Shown: positions 1 through 7,165 of the stretch, piece by piece
Layout: every line of letters starts with the position of its first letter
How positions within the stretch are numbered: position 1 is the first letter of the stretch
Source: Clostridia bacterium
GTDB taxonomy: Bacteria; Bacillota; Clostridia; UBA1381
Direction of reading: 5' to 3'
Length of the DNA: 7,349 nt
Assembly (NCBI GenBank): GCA_017380475.1
Contig: JAFODX010000119.1
Location: forward strand, 1 to 7,349
The notes under the pieces: generated by a model
Told to the model about the DNA's origin: nothing
The model's database searches: none
What the model saw: only the letters and a program-made list of their open reading frames with translations
Translations under genes and position numbers: made by a program

Positions 1-1476
1 CCTCAGCTGGGATACAGCTTTACATACGATGCAACGGCTGAAAATGATAATAACGGTTTTACCAAATCCGTAGTCATCGCAGAAAAACGTGAATTTTTCA
101 AACGTCCGACAAAAAAGCTGTTACTTGATACTCCAAAAACAGCAATACTCATCAACAACGAAAATTCCCTGCTTTTCGATTCAGGCAGGGAAATTGTCGG
201 GCTTGCATCAATAAAGCTTACTGCCTGCGGTGGCGAGAAAATCAACATCTCTTATGGCGAAACGCTTGCCGGAGGACACGTCAAAAGAATCATAGGCGAA
301 CGTGATTTCAGTTTTGATTATATAGCCAAAGCAGGTGAAAATGAATATACAAATTATATGTTCCGTCTTGCGGCGAGATACATAGAAATCACCTGTCCCG
401 ACACAGTCAGCATTGATTCTGTAAGTATTATTCCGCAGTTTTATCCGGTAAAAGAAAATCCCGTCCCCCGACTTTCTCCTGAGGATATGAGCATATACGA
501 AATATGCCTTAACACATTAAAGCTTTGTATGATGGAACACTATGTGGACTGTCCGTGGCGTGAACAGTGCCTTTATGCGTATGATTCAAGAAATCAGATG
601 CTTGCAGGCTATACGGCATTTGAAGATAAAAACGCAGAATATGCAAGAGCAAACCTTCTTCTTATGAGCAAGGATATGCGGGAGGATAACCTTTTGTCTA
701 TTTGTTTTCCGAGCAACGAAAATCTTGCAATCCCGTGTTTTTCACTGTTCTATGTTCTTGCGGTATGGGAGTATATAAAGCATACCGGTGATTTAACGCT
801 CGGCAACGAGGTGTTTAATAAGCTTGAAAGCATTTTGAATGTATTCCTTAAAAACACCGACAACGGGCTCATAAGAAAGCATCCGGGTAAAGGCTACTGG
901 AATTTTTACGACTGGTCAGAATACTGTGCACCCGAAATCGGCACCGATATTGCTGAACCTGATGCACTTATAAACTGCATAACTCTTATCGCACTTGACG
1001 CTTTCTCATCAGTCTGCAAAGCACTCGGCAAAGAGGATAAGTTTTTCAACAATAAGGCTTTAATCAGAAAAAACACTTTCAATAATTTCTATAACAAAGA
1101 TACGGGACTGTTCTTTATTTCAGAAGTCAGCGAACAACCGACAGAGCTTTTAAACAGCCTTGCCGTTTTGAGTGGTGTTGCAGAGGGCGATGTTGCAGAG
1201 TTTATATGCCAAAAACTTGCAACGGGTGAGCTTTTGCAATGTTCATTAAGTATGAAACCATTTAAATATGACGCACTTATCAGAACGGACAGAGAAAAAT
1301 ACACTGATACTGTCCTTTCTGAAATCAGAGATACATACAAGGTAATGGTCGATAGCGGAACTGTATGGGAAACAATCGACGGTGCAAAAGCATTCGACAA
1401 CGCAGGAAGCCTTTGTCACGGCTGGAGTGCAATGCCCGTTTACTATTATGACCTTTTAACACACACAGATTATTAA
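1..1476 (+). CDS. GH78 alpha-L-rhamnosidase-like glycoside hydrolase, 5' end missing
   Basis: The frame is open from base 1 with no stop, so this is the last 491 residues of a longer gene; the ATG at 358 is internal (residue 120 here). Members of the family hydrolyse terminal alpha-L-rhamnosyl residues of plant glycosides and polysaccharides. Residues about 55-95 (FDSGREIVGL, then ISYGE) match the beta-sandwich domain that precedes the barrel. The (alpha/alpha)6 barrel follows from about 160. It holds DCPWREQ (D183, E188) and D195, which align with the acidic cluster containing the general acid of GH78 enzymes. Near the end, TVWE (E457) matches the general-base region and SLCHGWSA (H473, W475) the last conserved barrel helix. 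The protein stops 16 residues after that motif, so the usual C-terminal beta-sandwich seems absent. Export cannot be judged without the N-terminus. Fold assignment is firm, the exact sugar is not. The MATE gene follows after 22 bases. Confidence 0.82.
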   Translation, partial: PQLGYSFTYDATAENDNNGFTKSVVIAEKREFFKRPTKKLLLDTPKTAILINNENSLLFDSGREIVGLASIKLTACGGEKINISYGETLAGGHVKRIIGERDFSFDYIAKAGENEYTNYMFRLAARYIEITCPDTVSIDSVSIIPQFYPVKENPVPRLSPEDMSIYEICLNTLKLCMMEHYVDCPWREQCLYAYDSRNQMLAGYTAFEDKNAEYARANLLLMSKDMREDNLLSICFPSNENLAIPCFSLFYVLAVWEYIKHTGDLTLGNEVFNKLESILNVFLKNTDNGLIRKHPGKGYWNFYDWSEYCAPEIGTDIAEPDALINCITLIALDAFSSVCKALGKEDKFFNNKALIRKNTFNNFYNKDTGLFFISEVSEQPTELLNSLAVLSGVAEGDVAEFICQKLATGELLQCSLSMKPFKYDALIRTDREKYTDTVLSEIRDTYKVMVDSGTVWETIDGAKAFDNAGSLCHGWSAMPVYYYDLLTHTDY

Positions 1477-1498
1477 TATACTTATTTCGGAGACTCAA

Positions 1499-2866
1499 AT
1501 GAAGAAAAATATAACAAAGGATTTTACGTCGGGCAGTATCCCCAAACAGATGCTCTGGTTCACACTCCCGTTTATGGCATCAAACGCCTTGCAGGTATTA
1601 TACAGTACGATTGATATGATGATTGTCGGACAGTATGTCGGCACAGCAGGACTTTCTGCCGTTGCACAGAGCAGTCAGATAGTAAACTTTGCAACTATGG
1701 TGTTTTTAGGCTTTGCAAATGCAGGTCAGGTGCTTATTTCACAAGCACTCGGTGCAGGTAAAAAGGATAAAATAAATAATATCGTAGGAACGCTTACCTC
1801 GCTTCTTTGCATCATTGCACTGGCTTTTACCGTTCTGTTTATTGCCATAAAATCGCCGGTTTTAACGGTACTTAACGTTCCCGTTGAATCATACGAAATG
1901 GCTATGGACTATCTTGTAATCTGCAGTTACGGACTAATTTTCACGGCAGGCTACAATATGGTTTCAGCCGTACTGCGTGGTATGGGTGACTCGTCACGAC
2001 CGCTTCTCTTTATTGCAATTGCAACAGTTGTAAACCTTGTCCTTGACATTATATTTACGGGATTCTGGGGCTGGGGCGTTAAAGGCGCAGCATGGGCGAC
2101 AGTTATCGGTCAGGCGGTATCTTTCCTGTTCTCGGTATGGTATCTTTATAAAAACAAGCAGACCTTCGGGTTCAGTTTTAAAAAGGAAACATTTATTATT
2201 GACAAGTCGTATGCCGGTATGATTACAAAGCTCGGTACACCTATGGCGATACAGTCGGGATTCATAAACCTGTCAATGCTGTTTGTAAACTCAATCGTGA
2301 ATCAGGTCGGAGTTGTTGCATCAGCAACCTTCGGCGTAGGCGTACGAATCGACGATATTATAAACAAAATTTCGCAGGGTATTCAGTACGCAGCACTGCC
2401 TATGATAAGTCAGAACATAGGTGCAGGGAAGCAAAAACGTGCGATGCACACGGTCTACTGGGCGTGGATTTATTCTCTGCTCCTGACCGCAATATTTATG
2501 ATGCTTTACATTGTTTTCGGCAAAGAGCTGTTTATGATATTCTCCGACGACCCGGATGTTCACGCAATGTCAGGCGAGTTTATAAAGGCGATACTGTGGA
2601 TGTTCCCGGCATTTGCACTTATGCGTGGAAGCGGTGCGTTTATTCAGGGTATCGGTCACGCACGAATGTGTATGGTGCTTGCTATGCTTGACGGTGTTAT
2701 TTTAAGAATCGGATTAAGCTGGCTTTTCGGAATAGGATTTGGCTGGGGATTTTTCGGCATTGTTCTCGGATATGCACTTGCCCCCTACGGCTATGCCATA
2801 CCGAGTATGGTCTATTTCCTTTCGGGAAAATGGAAAAAGAGAAAAAGCCTTGCCGATGAGCTTTAA
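1499..2866 (+). CDS. MATE-family multidrug/metabolite efflux transporter
   Basis: This is a 455-residue membrane protein of the usual MATE length (about 12 transmembrane helices in two pseudo-symmetric halves). The family exports cationic drugs or metabolites in exchange for Na+ or H+. Helix 1 region TLPFMASNALQVLYSTID (to D39) and VGQYVGTAGLSAV are typical of the first half. The repeat relationship between halves is visible as ISQALGAGKKDK (residues 80-91) and ISQNIGAGKQKR (303-314). LRGMGDSSRPL (about 159-169) and LDIIFTGFWGWGVKGAA (182-198) are further family signatures. The tail GKWKKRKS (443-450) is basic and probably cytoplasmic. The ATG at 1499 has a GGAGA ribosome binding site at 1489-1493 with a 5-base gap. 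The gene sits between the rhamnosidase-like gene and radA with gaps of 22 and 17 bases, so co-transcription is likely. The substrate cannot be read from sequence. Confidence 0.93.
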   Translation: MKKNITKDFTSGSIPKQMLWFTLPFMASNALQVLYSTIDMMIVGQYVGTAGLSAVAQSSQIVNFATMVFLGFANAGQVLISQALGAGKKDKINNIVGTLTSLLCIIALAFTVLFIAIKSPVLTVLNVPVESYEMAMDYLVICSYGLIFTAGYNMVSAVLRGMGDSSRPLLFIAIATVVNLVLDIIFTGFWGWGVKGAAWATVIGQAVSFLFSVWYLYKNKQTFGFSFKKETFIIDKSYAGMITKLGTPMAIQSGFINLSMLFVNSIVNQVGVVASATFGVGVRIDDIINKISQGIQYAALPMISQNIGAGKQKRAMHTVYWAWIYSLLLTAIFMMLYIVFGKELFMIFSDDPDVHAMSGEFIKAILWMFPAFALMRGSGAFIQGIGHARMCMVLAMLDGVILRIGLSWLFGIGFGWGFFGIVLGYALAPYGYAIPSMVYFLSGKWKKRKSLADEL

Positions 2867-2883
2867 TAAAAAAGGAGATTTAT

Positions 2884-4251
2884 ATGAAACAAAAATCAGT
2901 TTACATATGTAACGAGTGCGGTTACCGTTCACCAAAATGGCTCGGGAAATGCCCCGGTTGCAATAACTGGAACACACTCGTTGAAACACTTGATTCACCG
3001 CAAAAAGCCTCATCAGGCACAGTAACGGTAAAAAGCACACTTAACCGCCCGCAACCCATAAACGAGGTTACGCACAATAACGACACACGTTTTTCCACAG
3101 GCTTGCGTGAGCTTGACCGTGTCCTTGGCGGAGGTGTTGTTTCGGGTGAGCTTATTCTTGTAGGCGGTGACCCCGGAATCGGTAAATCCACACTGCTTCT
3201 GCAAATCTGCGAAAATGCAGGCAAGTCAAAAAAGATACTCTATGTTTCGGGTGAGGAATCGGCGGCACAGATAAAGATACGTGCAAACCGACTTGGTGTT
3301 AACACCGAGAATCTTTATTTGCTGTCAGAAACGGATGTCGAAATAATACTTGACGCAATTAATGATACAAAGCCCGATATTGTTATAATCGACTCAATCC
3401 AGACAATGCATATCGAGGCAATTTCATCTGCGGCAGGAAGCGTTCCGCAGGTGCGTGAAACCACAAATGCACTTATGAAAACTGCAAAGTCAATGAACAT
3501 TTCAATGTTCATTGTCGGCCACGTGACAAAGGACGGTGCACTCGCAGGTCCGAGAGTGCTTGAACATATGGTTGACTGCGTTCTCTATTTTGAGGGTGAC
3601 CGTGACCTGTCGTTCAGAATACTTCGTGCTGTTAAGAACCGTTTTGGTTCAACAAACGAAATCGGTGTGTTCGAAATGGCAGATAAGGGACTTATCGAAG
3701 TGGATAATCCGTCAAAGACACTGCTTGAAGGAAGACCCGATAACATTTCAGGTTCTGCAATAGTCTGCACAATGGAGGGAACTCGAGGAATCCTTGCCGA
3801 GATGCAGGCACTTGTTACCCCGACAGGGTTCGGAAATCCCAGACGAATGAGTTCAGGCATTGACCTCAACCGTGTTCTTCTGCTTATTGCCGTACTTGAA
3901 AAACGTGCTAAAATCAATCTTTCAAACAGCGATATCTATATCAATGTAGCAGGCGGATTGAGAATTGACGAAACCGCCGCAGACCTCGGAATATGTGCAG
4001 CAATAGCATCAAGCAAGACTGACTTTGTTGTTCCCAACGACGTAATGTTTATCGGCGAAGTCGGATTAGGCGGAGAACTGCGTACTGTTGCGAAGCTTGA
4101 AAAACGACTGTCTGAAGCCGCAAATCTCGGATTTAAAACTGCAATTGTACCCAAGCAGTCGCTTTCAAAAATAACACTCCCAAAGGATATAAAAGTCTAC
4201 GGAGCATCTACAATAAACGAAGTAATAAATCTATTCACAAGAAAGAAGTAA
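2884..4251 (+). CDS. radA: DNA repair protein RadA/Sms
   Basis: RadA is a RecA-like, DnaB-type ATPase that promotes branch migration during recombinational repair and, in naturally competent bacteria, transformation. At 455 residues it is full length with all expected parts. An N-terminal C4 zinc finger has C9, C12, C23 and C26 (CNECG then CPGC). Walker A is GDPGIGKS at 95-102, and Walker B is VIIDS with D170. The RadA-specific KNRFG motif lies at 251-255. The C-terminal Lon-protease-like domain is at about 345-455, with GGLRIDETAADLG (357-369) and GEVGLGGELR (391-400). The Lon catalytic serine position is not a serine, as is normal for RadA, so proteolysis is not expected. The start ATG has AAAGGAG at 2871-2877 with a 6-base gap. 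It follows the MATE stop by 17 bases and precedes the next gene by 3. A perfect 10-bp inverted repeat lies inside it at 3491-3514. Confidence 0.98.
   Translation: MKQKSVYICNECGYRSPKWLGKCPGCNNWNTLVETLDSPQKASSGTVTVKSTLNRPQPINEVTHNNDTRFSTGLRELDRVLGGGVVSGELILVGGDPGIGKSTLLLQICENAGKSKKILYVSGEESAAQIKIRANRLGVNTENLYLLSETDVEIILDAINDTKPDIVIIDSIQTMHIEAISSAAGSVPQVRETTNALMKTAKSMNISMFIVGHVTKDGALAGPRVLEHMVDCVLYFEGDRDLSFRILRAVKNRFGSTNEIGVFEMADKGLIEVDNPSKTLLEGRPDNISGSAIVCTMEGTRGILAEMQALVTPTGFGNPRRMSSGIDLNRVLLLIAVLEKRAKINLSNSDIYINVAGGLRIDETAADLGICAAIASSKTDFVVPNDVMFIGEVGLGGELRTVAKLEKRLSEAANLGFKTAIVPKQSLSKITLPKDIKVYGASTINEVINLFTRKK
3491..3514. repeat. Perfect 10-bp inverted repeat inside radA
   Basis: CAATGAACAT (3491-3500), loop TTCA, ATGTTCATTG (3505-3514). 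It lies in the coding sequence for residues about 203-211 of RadA (the MNISMFIV stretch following Walker B). No T-tract follows, so it is not an intrinsic terminator. It may simply reflect the codons used, or it may form an mRNA hairpin. Confidence 0.6.
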
Positions 4252-4254
4252 ATT

Positions 4255-4989
4255 ATGAAAGAAACAATCTATACCATACCTGTCAACGAAGCATACGCTA
4301 CAGACTGCGAATGTCCGCTTTGCGAGCTTGAAAGAAAGCTTGAAACGGAGGCAGTGGAATATTCGCTCGGCCCTGCGATGATGGAGCCTGATTTCCGTAC
4401 AGAATCAAACGAAAAGGGATACTGCAACAAGCACTTTAAAATGATGTTTCAATCCCCCAACAAGCTGCCGCTTGCACTTGTTCTCGACACGCATCTTGAC
4501 GAGGTGCGAAACAAACTTGATGCTCTGAAAAACACCGCTGAAAATGCTCTGACAGAGAAAAGGGGTATGTTCAAAAAAGGCTCGACCGCTGATGTTACAG
4601 AGGAAGCTTCGCAGCTTCTGTCAAAGCTTTTCTGTAACTGTATGGTATGCGAAAAAGTAAATCATACAATGGAGCGATACGTTGACGTGCTTTTGTATAT
4701 GTGGGCAACAGACGATGAATTCAAGGCAAAGTTTGACCGTTCAAAGGGTGTATGCTTAAAGCATCTTAAACTGCTTACAGAGGGTGCAAAAACCTCGCTA
4801 AAAGCAAAGGATAAAAACCCGTTTCTTGCAACACTTCTGAAAAAGGAATGCAGTGAGCTTTCCCGTATTCAGGAGGATATTCACAAATTTACACTTAAGT
4901 TCGATTACCGCAACGCCGATATGGAATGGGGCACAGCAAAAGATGCACCCGAACGTACCATTGAAAAGCTTTCCGGATATATGGAATAA
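4255..4989 (+). CDS. Cysteine-rich protein of unknown function, DUF6062-like
   Basis: This is a 244-residue soluble protein with no signal peptide or membrane segment. It resembles the Clostridia family DUF6062 (recognised from memory of the opening ETIYTIPVNEAY...CPLCELE and the FDYRN C-terminal motif); no function is established. Two halves carry the same metal-binding-like pattern. The first is C18-x-C20-x2-C23 followed by C57-x2-H60. The second is C127-x-C129-x2-C132 followed by C167-x2-H170. The spacing from third Cys to fourth is nearly equal, 34 and 35 residues. This suggests an internal duplication, each half binding one metal ion (probably zinc, inferred). The middle (about 85-125) is polar and charged, like a linker. 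The C-terminus has FDYRN (216-220) and W225. The start lies 3 bases after the radA stop with only a weak AAGAAAG-type ribosome binding site (about 4239-4245), so translation is probably coupled to radA. A terminator follows directly. Confidence 0.85.
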   Translation: MKETIYTIPVNEAYATDCECPLCELERKLETEAVEYSLGPAMMEPDFRTESNEKGYCNKHFKMMFQSPNKLPLALVLDTHLDEVRNKLDALKNTAENALTEKRGMFKKGSTADVTEEASQLLSKLFCNCMVCEKVNHTMERYVDVLLYMWATDDEFKAKFDRSKGVCLKHLKLLTEGAKTSLKAKDKNPFLATLLKKECSELSRIQEDIHKFTLKFDYRNADMEWGTAKDAPERTIEKLSGYME

Positions 4990-4990
4990 C

Positions 4991-5026
4991 AAAAAAATGC
5001 AGTTTAATCTGAACTGCACTTTTTTT
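4991..5026. terminator. Bidirectional intrinsic terminator between converging genes
   Basis: Seven A (4991-4997), stem TGCAGTT (4998-5004), 7-base loop (5005-5011), stem AACTGCA (5012-5018), one C, then seven T (5020-5026). The 7-bp stem is perfect. The A- and T-tracts can pair past one mismatch, so the structure works on either strand: a T-tract follows on the + strand and the A-tract becomes a T-tract on the - strand. It starts 2 bases after the stop of the DUF6062-like gene. Its right edge overlaps the TAA stop of cls on the - strand (5025-5027), so the two convergent transcripts share one hairpin. Confidence 0.9.
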
Positions 5027-6563
5027 ATATCATTGTCGCAACAAATCGTAAAACCATACCTGCCGCACGGTAATACCACGGATAATTTCTATGCTCAACT
5101 CTTGTTACCCGACGACAGCTTATCAAAGTTTGCGAGAAATCCTGCTCGATTTCTTTTATCTCGGGTACATCTATCATATACGTTCCGCACTCATAATGCA
5201 GATACAAGCTGCGATAGTCATAGTTAATTGTTCCTACAATTGCACGTTTTCCGTCAGCAACCGTATTTTTTGCATGCACAAAACCCGGAATATATTCATA
5301 CACCTCAACCCCGATTGCGAATAAGTCCCTGTAATACGACCTTGCGAGGCAGTACGGAACTTTTTTATCCGGCATACCCGGTAAAATAAGTCTCACACGC
5401 ACGCCACGGGTTACCGCATAGCTCATTGCATCATAAATCGCATCGTCTATAACAAAATATGGTGTCATAATATCAACACTTTCTTTTGCCGAGTTCAGAA
5501 TATCAACATACGCATTTCTGCCGACAAGTTTTTCATCAAGCGGTGAATCGCCGAACGGAACAACATACCCTTTTGCCTCAGGTACAGAATACTTTTCGGA
5601 TGCGTTTACGTACTGACCCATGTCAACTTCATACTTATCAGCAGTTGTGCACCACATCGTCAGAAACAGCTCCGTAAATCCGCTTACGCCCTCGCCTATG
5701 AGCTTTATTCCCGTATCCTTCCAGTGTCCGAATCTCACAATTTTGTTTATATACTCATCTGCAAGATTGACACCGCCGGAGAATGCACATCTGCCGTCTA
5801 TGACGATTACCTTGCGGTGGTCACGGTTGTTCTGATACGTTGACAGAAGCGGTTGAAGCGGTGAGAATATACGGCATTTTATGCCCATCGACTCAAGCTT
5901 TTTGTTATAGTCCTTATCGACTATTCCCATACAACCCATACCGTCATACATAACACGCACATCGACGCCTTCACGTGCTTTGCGAAGCAGAATTTCTTCT
6001 ATGACACGCCACATATAGCTCTTCTGGTTTATTATGAAAAACTCCATGAAAATGAACTTTTCCGCCTTTTCAAGCTCGTCTGTAATTGCCTTAAACATTT
6101 CATCGCCCAAAGCATAATAACTCACTGCTGTGTTCTTAAACACCGAGCTCCCGCCGGCTCTGGACAGATATTTTATAAGCGATGTGTCAACGCCGGCATT
6201 ATCCATTTCACTGATAATCTCCGAATCGTCATACCTGTACTTGTCAAGTGCCTTTTTTGCACGCTCGTGCGATTTACGGATATTGCCCGATATTATGCCG
6301 GTGTGTGTGTAGAGATAGAAAAACCAGCCGAAATACGGGACTGTTGCTATAAGCATTATCCAGGTTATTTTAAACGCACTTTCCTCGTGACGATTGACTT
6401 CTATGAGGATAAATATTGTACTTATAAGGTTTGATGCAAGCAAATAAAAACGTACATTGTTGGATATCCCGACAATGAACATCGCAATCATTCCCACCTG
6501 CAAAAGTAGTGTGAGAATTGCAAAAAACTTATTTGAATATACAAGCTTAAGCAGTTTATTCAA
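5025..6563 (-). CDS. cls: Cardiolipin synthase (phospholipase D superfamily, two HKD motifs)
   Basis: The enzyme makes cardiolipin at the inner face of the membrane, in the bacterial ClsA-type reaction from two phosphatidylglycerols with release of glycerol. It has 512 residues, the normal length. Hydrophobic segments are at about 13-32, 37-55 and 67-87, the last with the PLDc_N-type sequence PYFGWFFYLY. Two PLD catalytic motifs are intact: H249-x-K251-x4-D256 followed by FSGGVNLADEY, and H430-x-K432-x4-D437 followed by VGTINYDYRS. A short hydrophobic helix lies at the C-terminus (about 500-512). The start is TTG at 6563: no ATG is in frame before codon 25, which would delete the first membrane helix, and AAAGGGG (6578-6572) sits 8 bases upstream. 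That ribosome binding site overlaps the stop codon of the upstream DUF5662-like gene, pointing to translational coupling. It is the second gene of a - strand operon and ends in the shared terminator. Confidence 0.96.
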   Translation of the reverse strand: MNKLLKLVYSNKFFAILTLLLQVGMIAMFIVGISNNVRFYLLASNLISTIFILIEVNRHEESAFKITWIMLIATVPYFGWFFYLYTHTGIISGNIRKSHERAKKALDKYRYDDSEIISEMDNAGVDTSLIKYLSRAGGSSVFKNTAVSYYALGDEMFKAITDELEKAEKFIFMEFFIINQKSYMWRVIEEILLRKAREGVDVRVMYDGMGCMGIVDKDYNKKLESMGIKCRIFSPLQPLLSTYQNNRDHRKVIVIDGRCAFSGGVNLADEYINKIVRFGHWKDTGIKLIGEGVSGFTELFLTMWCTTADKYEVDMGQYVNASEKYSVPEAKGYVVPFGDSPLDEKLVGRNAYVDILNSAKESVDIMTPYFVIDDAIYDAMSYAVTRGVRVRLILPGMPDKKVPYCLARSYYRDLFAIGVEVYEYIPGFVHAKNTVADGKRAIVGTINYDYRSLYLHYECGTYMIDVPEIKEIEQDFSQTLISCRRVTRVEHRNYPWYYRAAGMVLRFVATMI

Positions 6564-6571
6564 TCCAATCG

Positions 6572-6578
6572 CCCCTTT
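6572..6578 (-). promoter_or_regulatory. Ribosome binding site of cls overlapping the upstream stop codon
   Basis: On the - strand AAAGGGG lies 8 bases before the TTG start of cls. Its first two bases are part of the TAA stop (6579-6577) of the DUF5662-like gene. This placement supports the TTG start. It also means ribosomes ending on the first gene cover the initiation region of the second, as expected for translational coupling. Confidence 0.75.
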
Positions 6579-7101
6579 AATAGTCCTTTGTTTTCTTCAT
6601 ATCACGAAATACCGCTTTTTCACCCTCATCTTTTAACATCATAAGCCATTTACCGAGAAGTTCAGCTGTTTCAGGATGCATATTCATTCTCGCCGAACCA
6701 CGCAGGAAATAGCCTATCGGGTTTTCGTCCGTGTATTTTTTACCGAGATACACCTTACCCGCCGCAACACGGTCGCAATACATTTCCTTAACAAACTTAA
6801 CAGGCATCTTTACCGGCTCAATACGCTTCGTTTCAGGATTATAGTCCGTCCAGTATTCGAAGTGATGGCGGTTTCTGCCCTTATGGTGCATCCACGCAAG
6901 CGAACAGCCGTTTTCACGGCGTTCAAGCTCTGTCGGGCTTCTGTCACCCGTGAAATATTTTACGCCCTCAAAAAATTCTGTCGGGCTGAACTTTGAAAAA
7001 TCATGCACAAACCCACGCCAGGGAATCCCTGCTTTTACGCAATGTACAAACACTATATATTTATGCTTTGCCACTGTGGCAAAATGTCCAATCAGACGCA
7101 T
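6577..7101 (-). CDS. DUF5662-like protein, possible HD-type metal-binding protein
   Basis: This is a 174-residue soluble protein that I recognise as resembling DUF5662, a family without an assigned reaction. Near the N-terminus is GHFATVAKHKY. GFVHDFSKFSPTEF then gives an adjacent H33-D34, and WMHHKGRNRHHFEYW gives H72, H73, H79 and H80. A His-Asp pair with further conserved histidines is the kind of set seen in HD-domain metal-dependent phosphohydrolases, but that link is inference and no substrate is implied. The start at 7101 is chosen over an in-frame ATG at 7122. It has GGAG 8 bases upstream (7113-7110), and the promoter at 7137-7165 would start transcription near 7130, only 8 bases before 7122. 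The 7101 start also leaves the short N-terminus I expect before the GHF motif. Starting at 7122 would give 181 residues. The stop lies inside the cls ribosome binding site, so the two genes form an operon. Confidence 0.82.
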   Translation of the reverse strand: MRLIGHFATVAKHKYIVFVHCVKAGIPWRGFVHDFSKFSPTEFFEGVKYFTGDRSPTELERRENGCSLAWMHHKGRNRHHFEYWTDYNPETKRIEPVKMPVKFVKEMYCDRVAAGKVYLGKKYTDENPIGYFLRGSARMNMHPETAELLGKWLMMLKDEGEKAVFRDMKKTKDY

Positions 7102-7109
7102 TATAAAAA

Positions 7110-7114
7110 CTCCG
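7110..7114 (-). promoter_or_regulatory. Ribosome binding site supporting the 7101 start
   Basis: CGGAG on the - strand (7114-7110) is 8 bases from the ATG at 7101. The competing ATG at 7122 has only AAGG (7134-7131). That tetramer lies upstream of the predicted transcription start at about 7130, so it would not be in the mRNA. Confidence 0.65.
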
Positions 7115-7136
7115 TTCTGCATTTCTTTACCTTATT

Positions 7137-7165
7137 ATTCTACCATATTTGAATATTATTTTCAA
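7137..7165 (-). promoter_or_regulatory. SigA-type promoter for the DUF5662-cls operon
   Basis: Read on the - strand: -35 TTGAAA (7165-7160), 17-base spacer, -10 TAGAAT (7142-7137), with TGG directly before the -10 (an extended -10). Predicted start of transcription is about 7130, giving a leader of about 29 bases to the ATG at 7101. Each box differs from consensus by one base, and the spacing is optimal. Confidence 0.72.
7149..7165. repeat. 17-bp imperfect palindrome over the - strand -35 box
   Basis: TTGAATATTATTTTCAA is palindromic at 14 of its 16 non-central positions and covers the -35 hexamer of the DUF5662-cls promoter. It could be an operator. It is AT-rich, where such symmetry arises easily, so the regulatory reading is weak. 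Confidence 0.3.

Noticed and set aside
358..1476. ATG at 358 as the start of the rhamnosidase-like gene
   Set aside because: The same frame is open back to base 1 and encodes the family's beta-sandwich signature (FDSGREIVG, YGE). No ribosome binding site precedes 358, so the ATG is an internal methionine.
2714..3224. Antisense frames opposite the MATE and radA genes
   Set aside because: They lie opposite strongly supported genes, have no ribosome binding site or recognisable domain, and are explained by codon composition of the sense strand.
3011..3224. RadA Lon-like domain as an active protease
   Set aside because: The catalytic serine position in the GGLRIDETAADLG region is not serine, which is the normal state of RadA, so there is nothing unusual.
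4853..5227. 124-residue + strand frame crossing the convergent junction
   Set aside because: It overlaps the 3' end of the DUF6062-like gene and the cls gene in antisense, runs through the terminator hairpin, and its peptide shows no family features.
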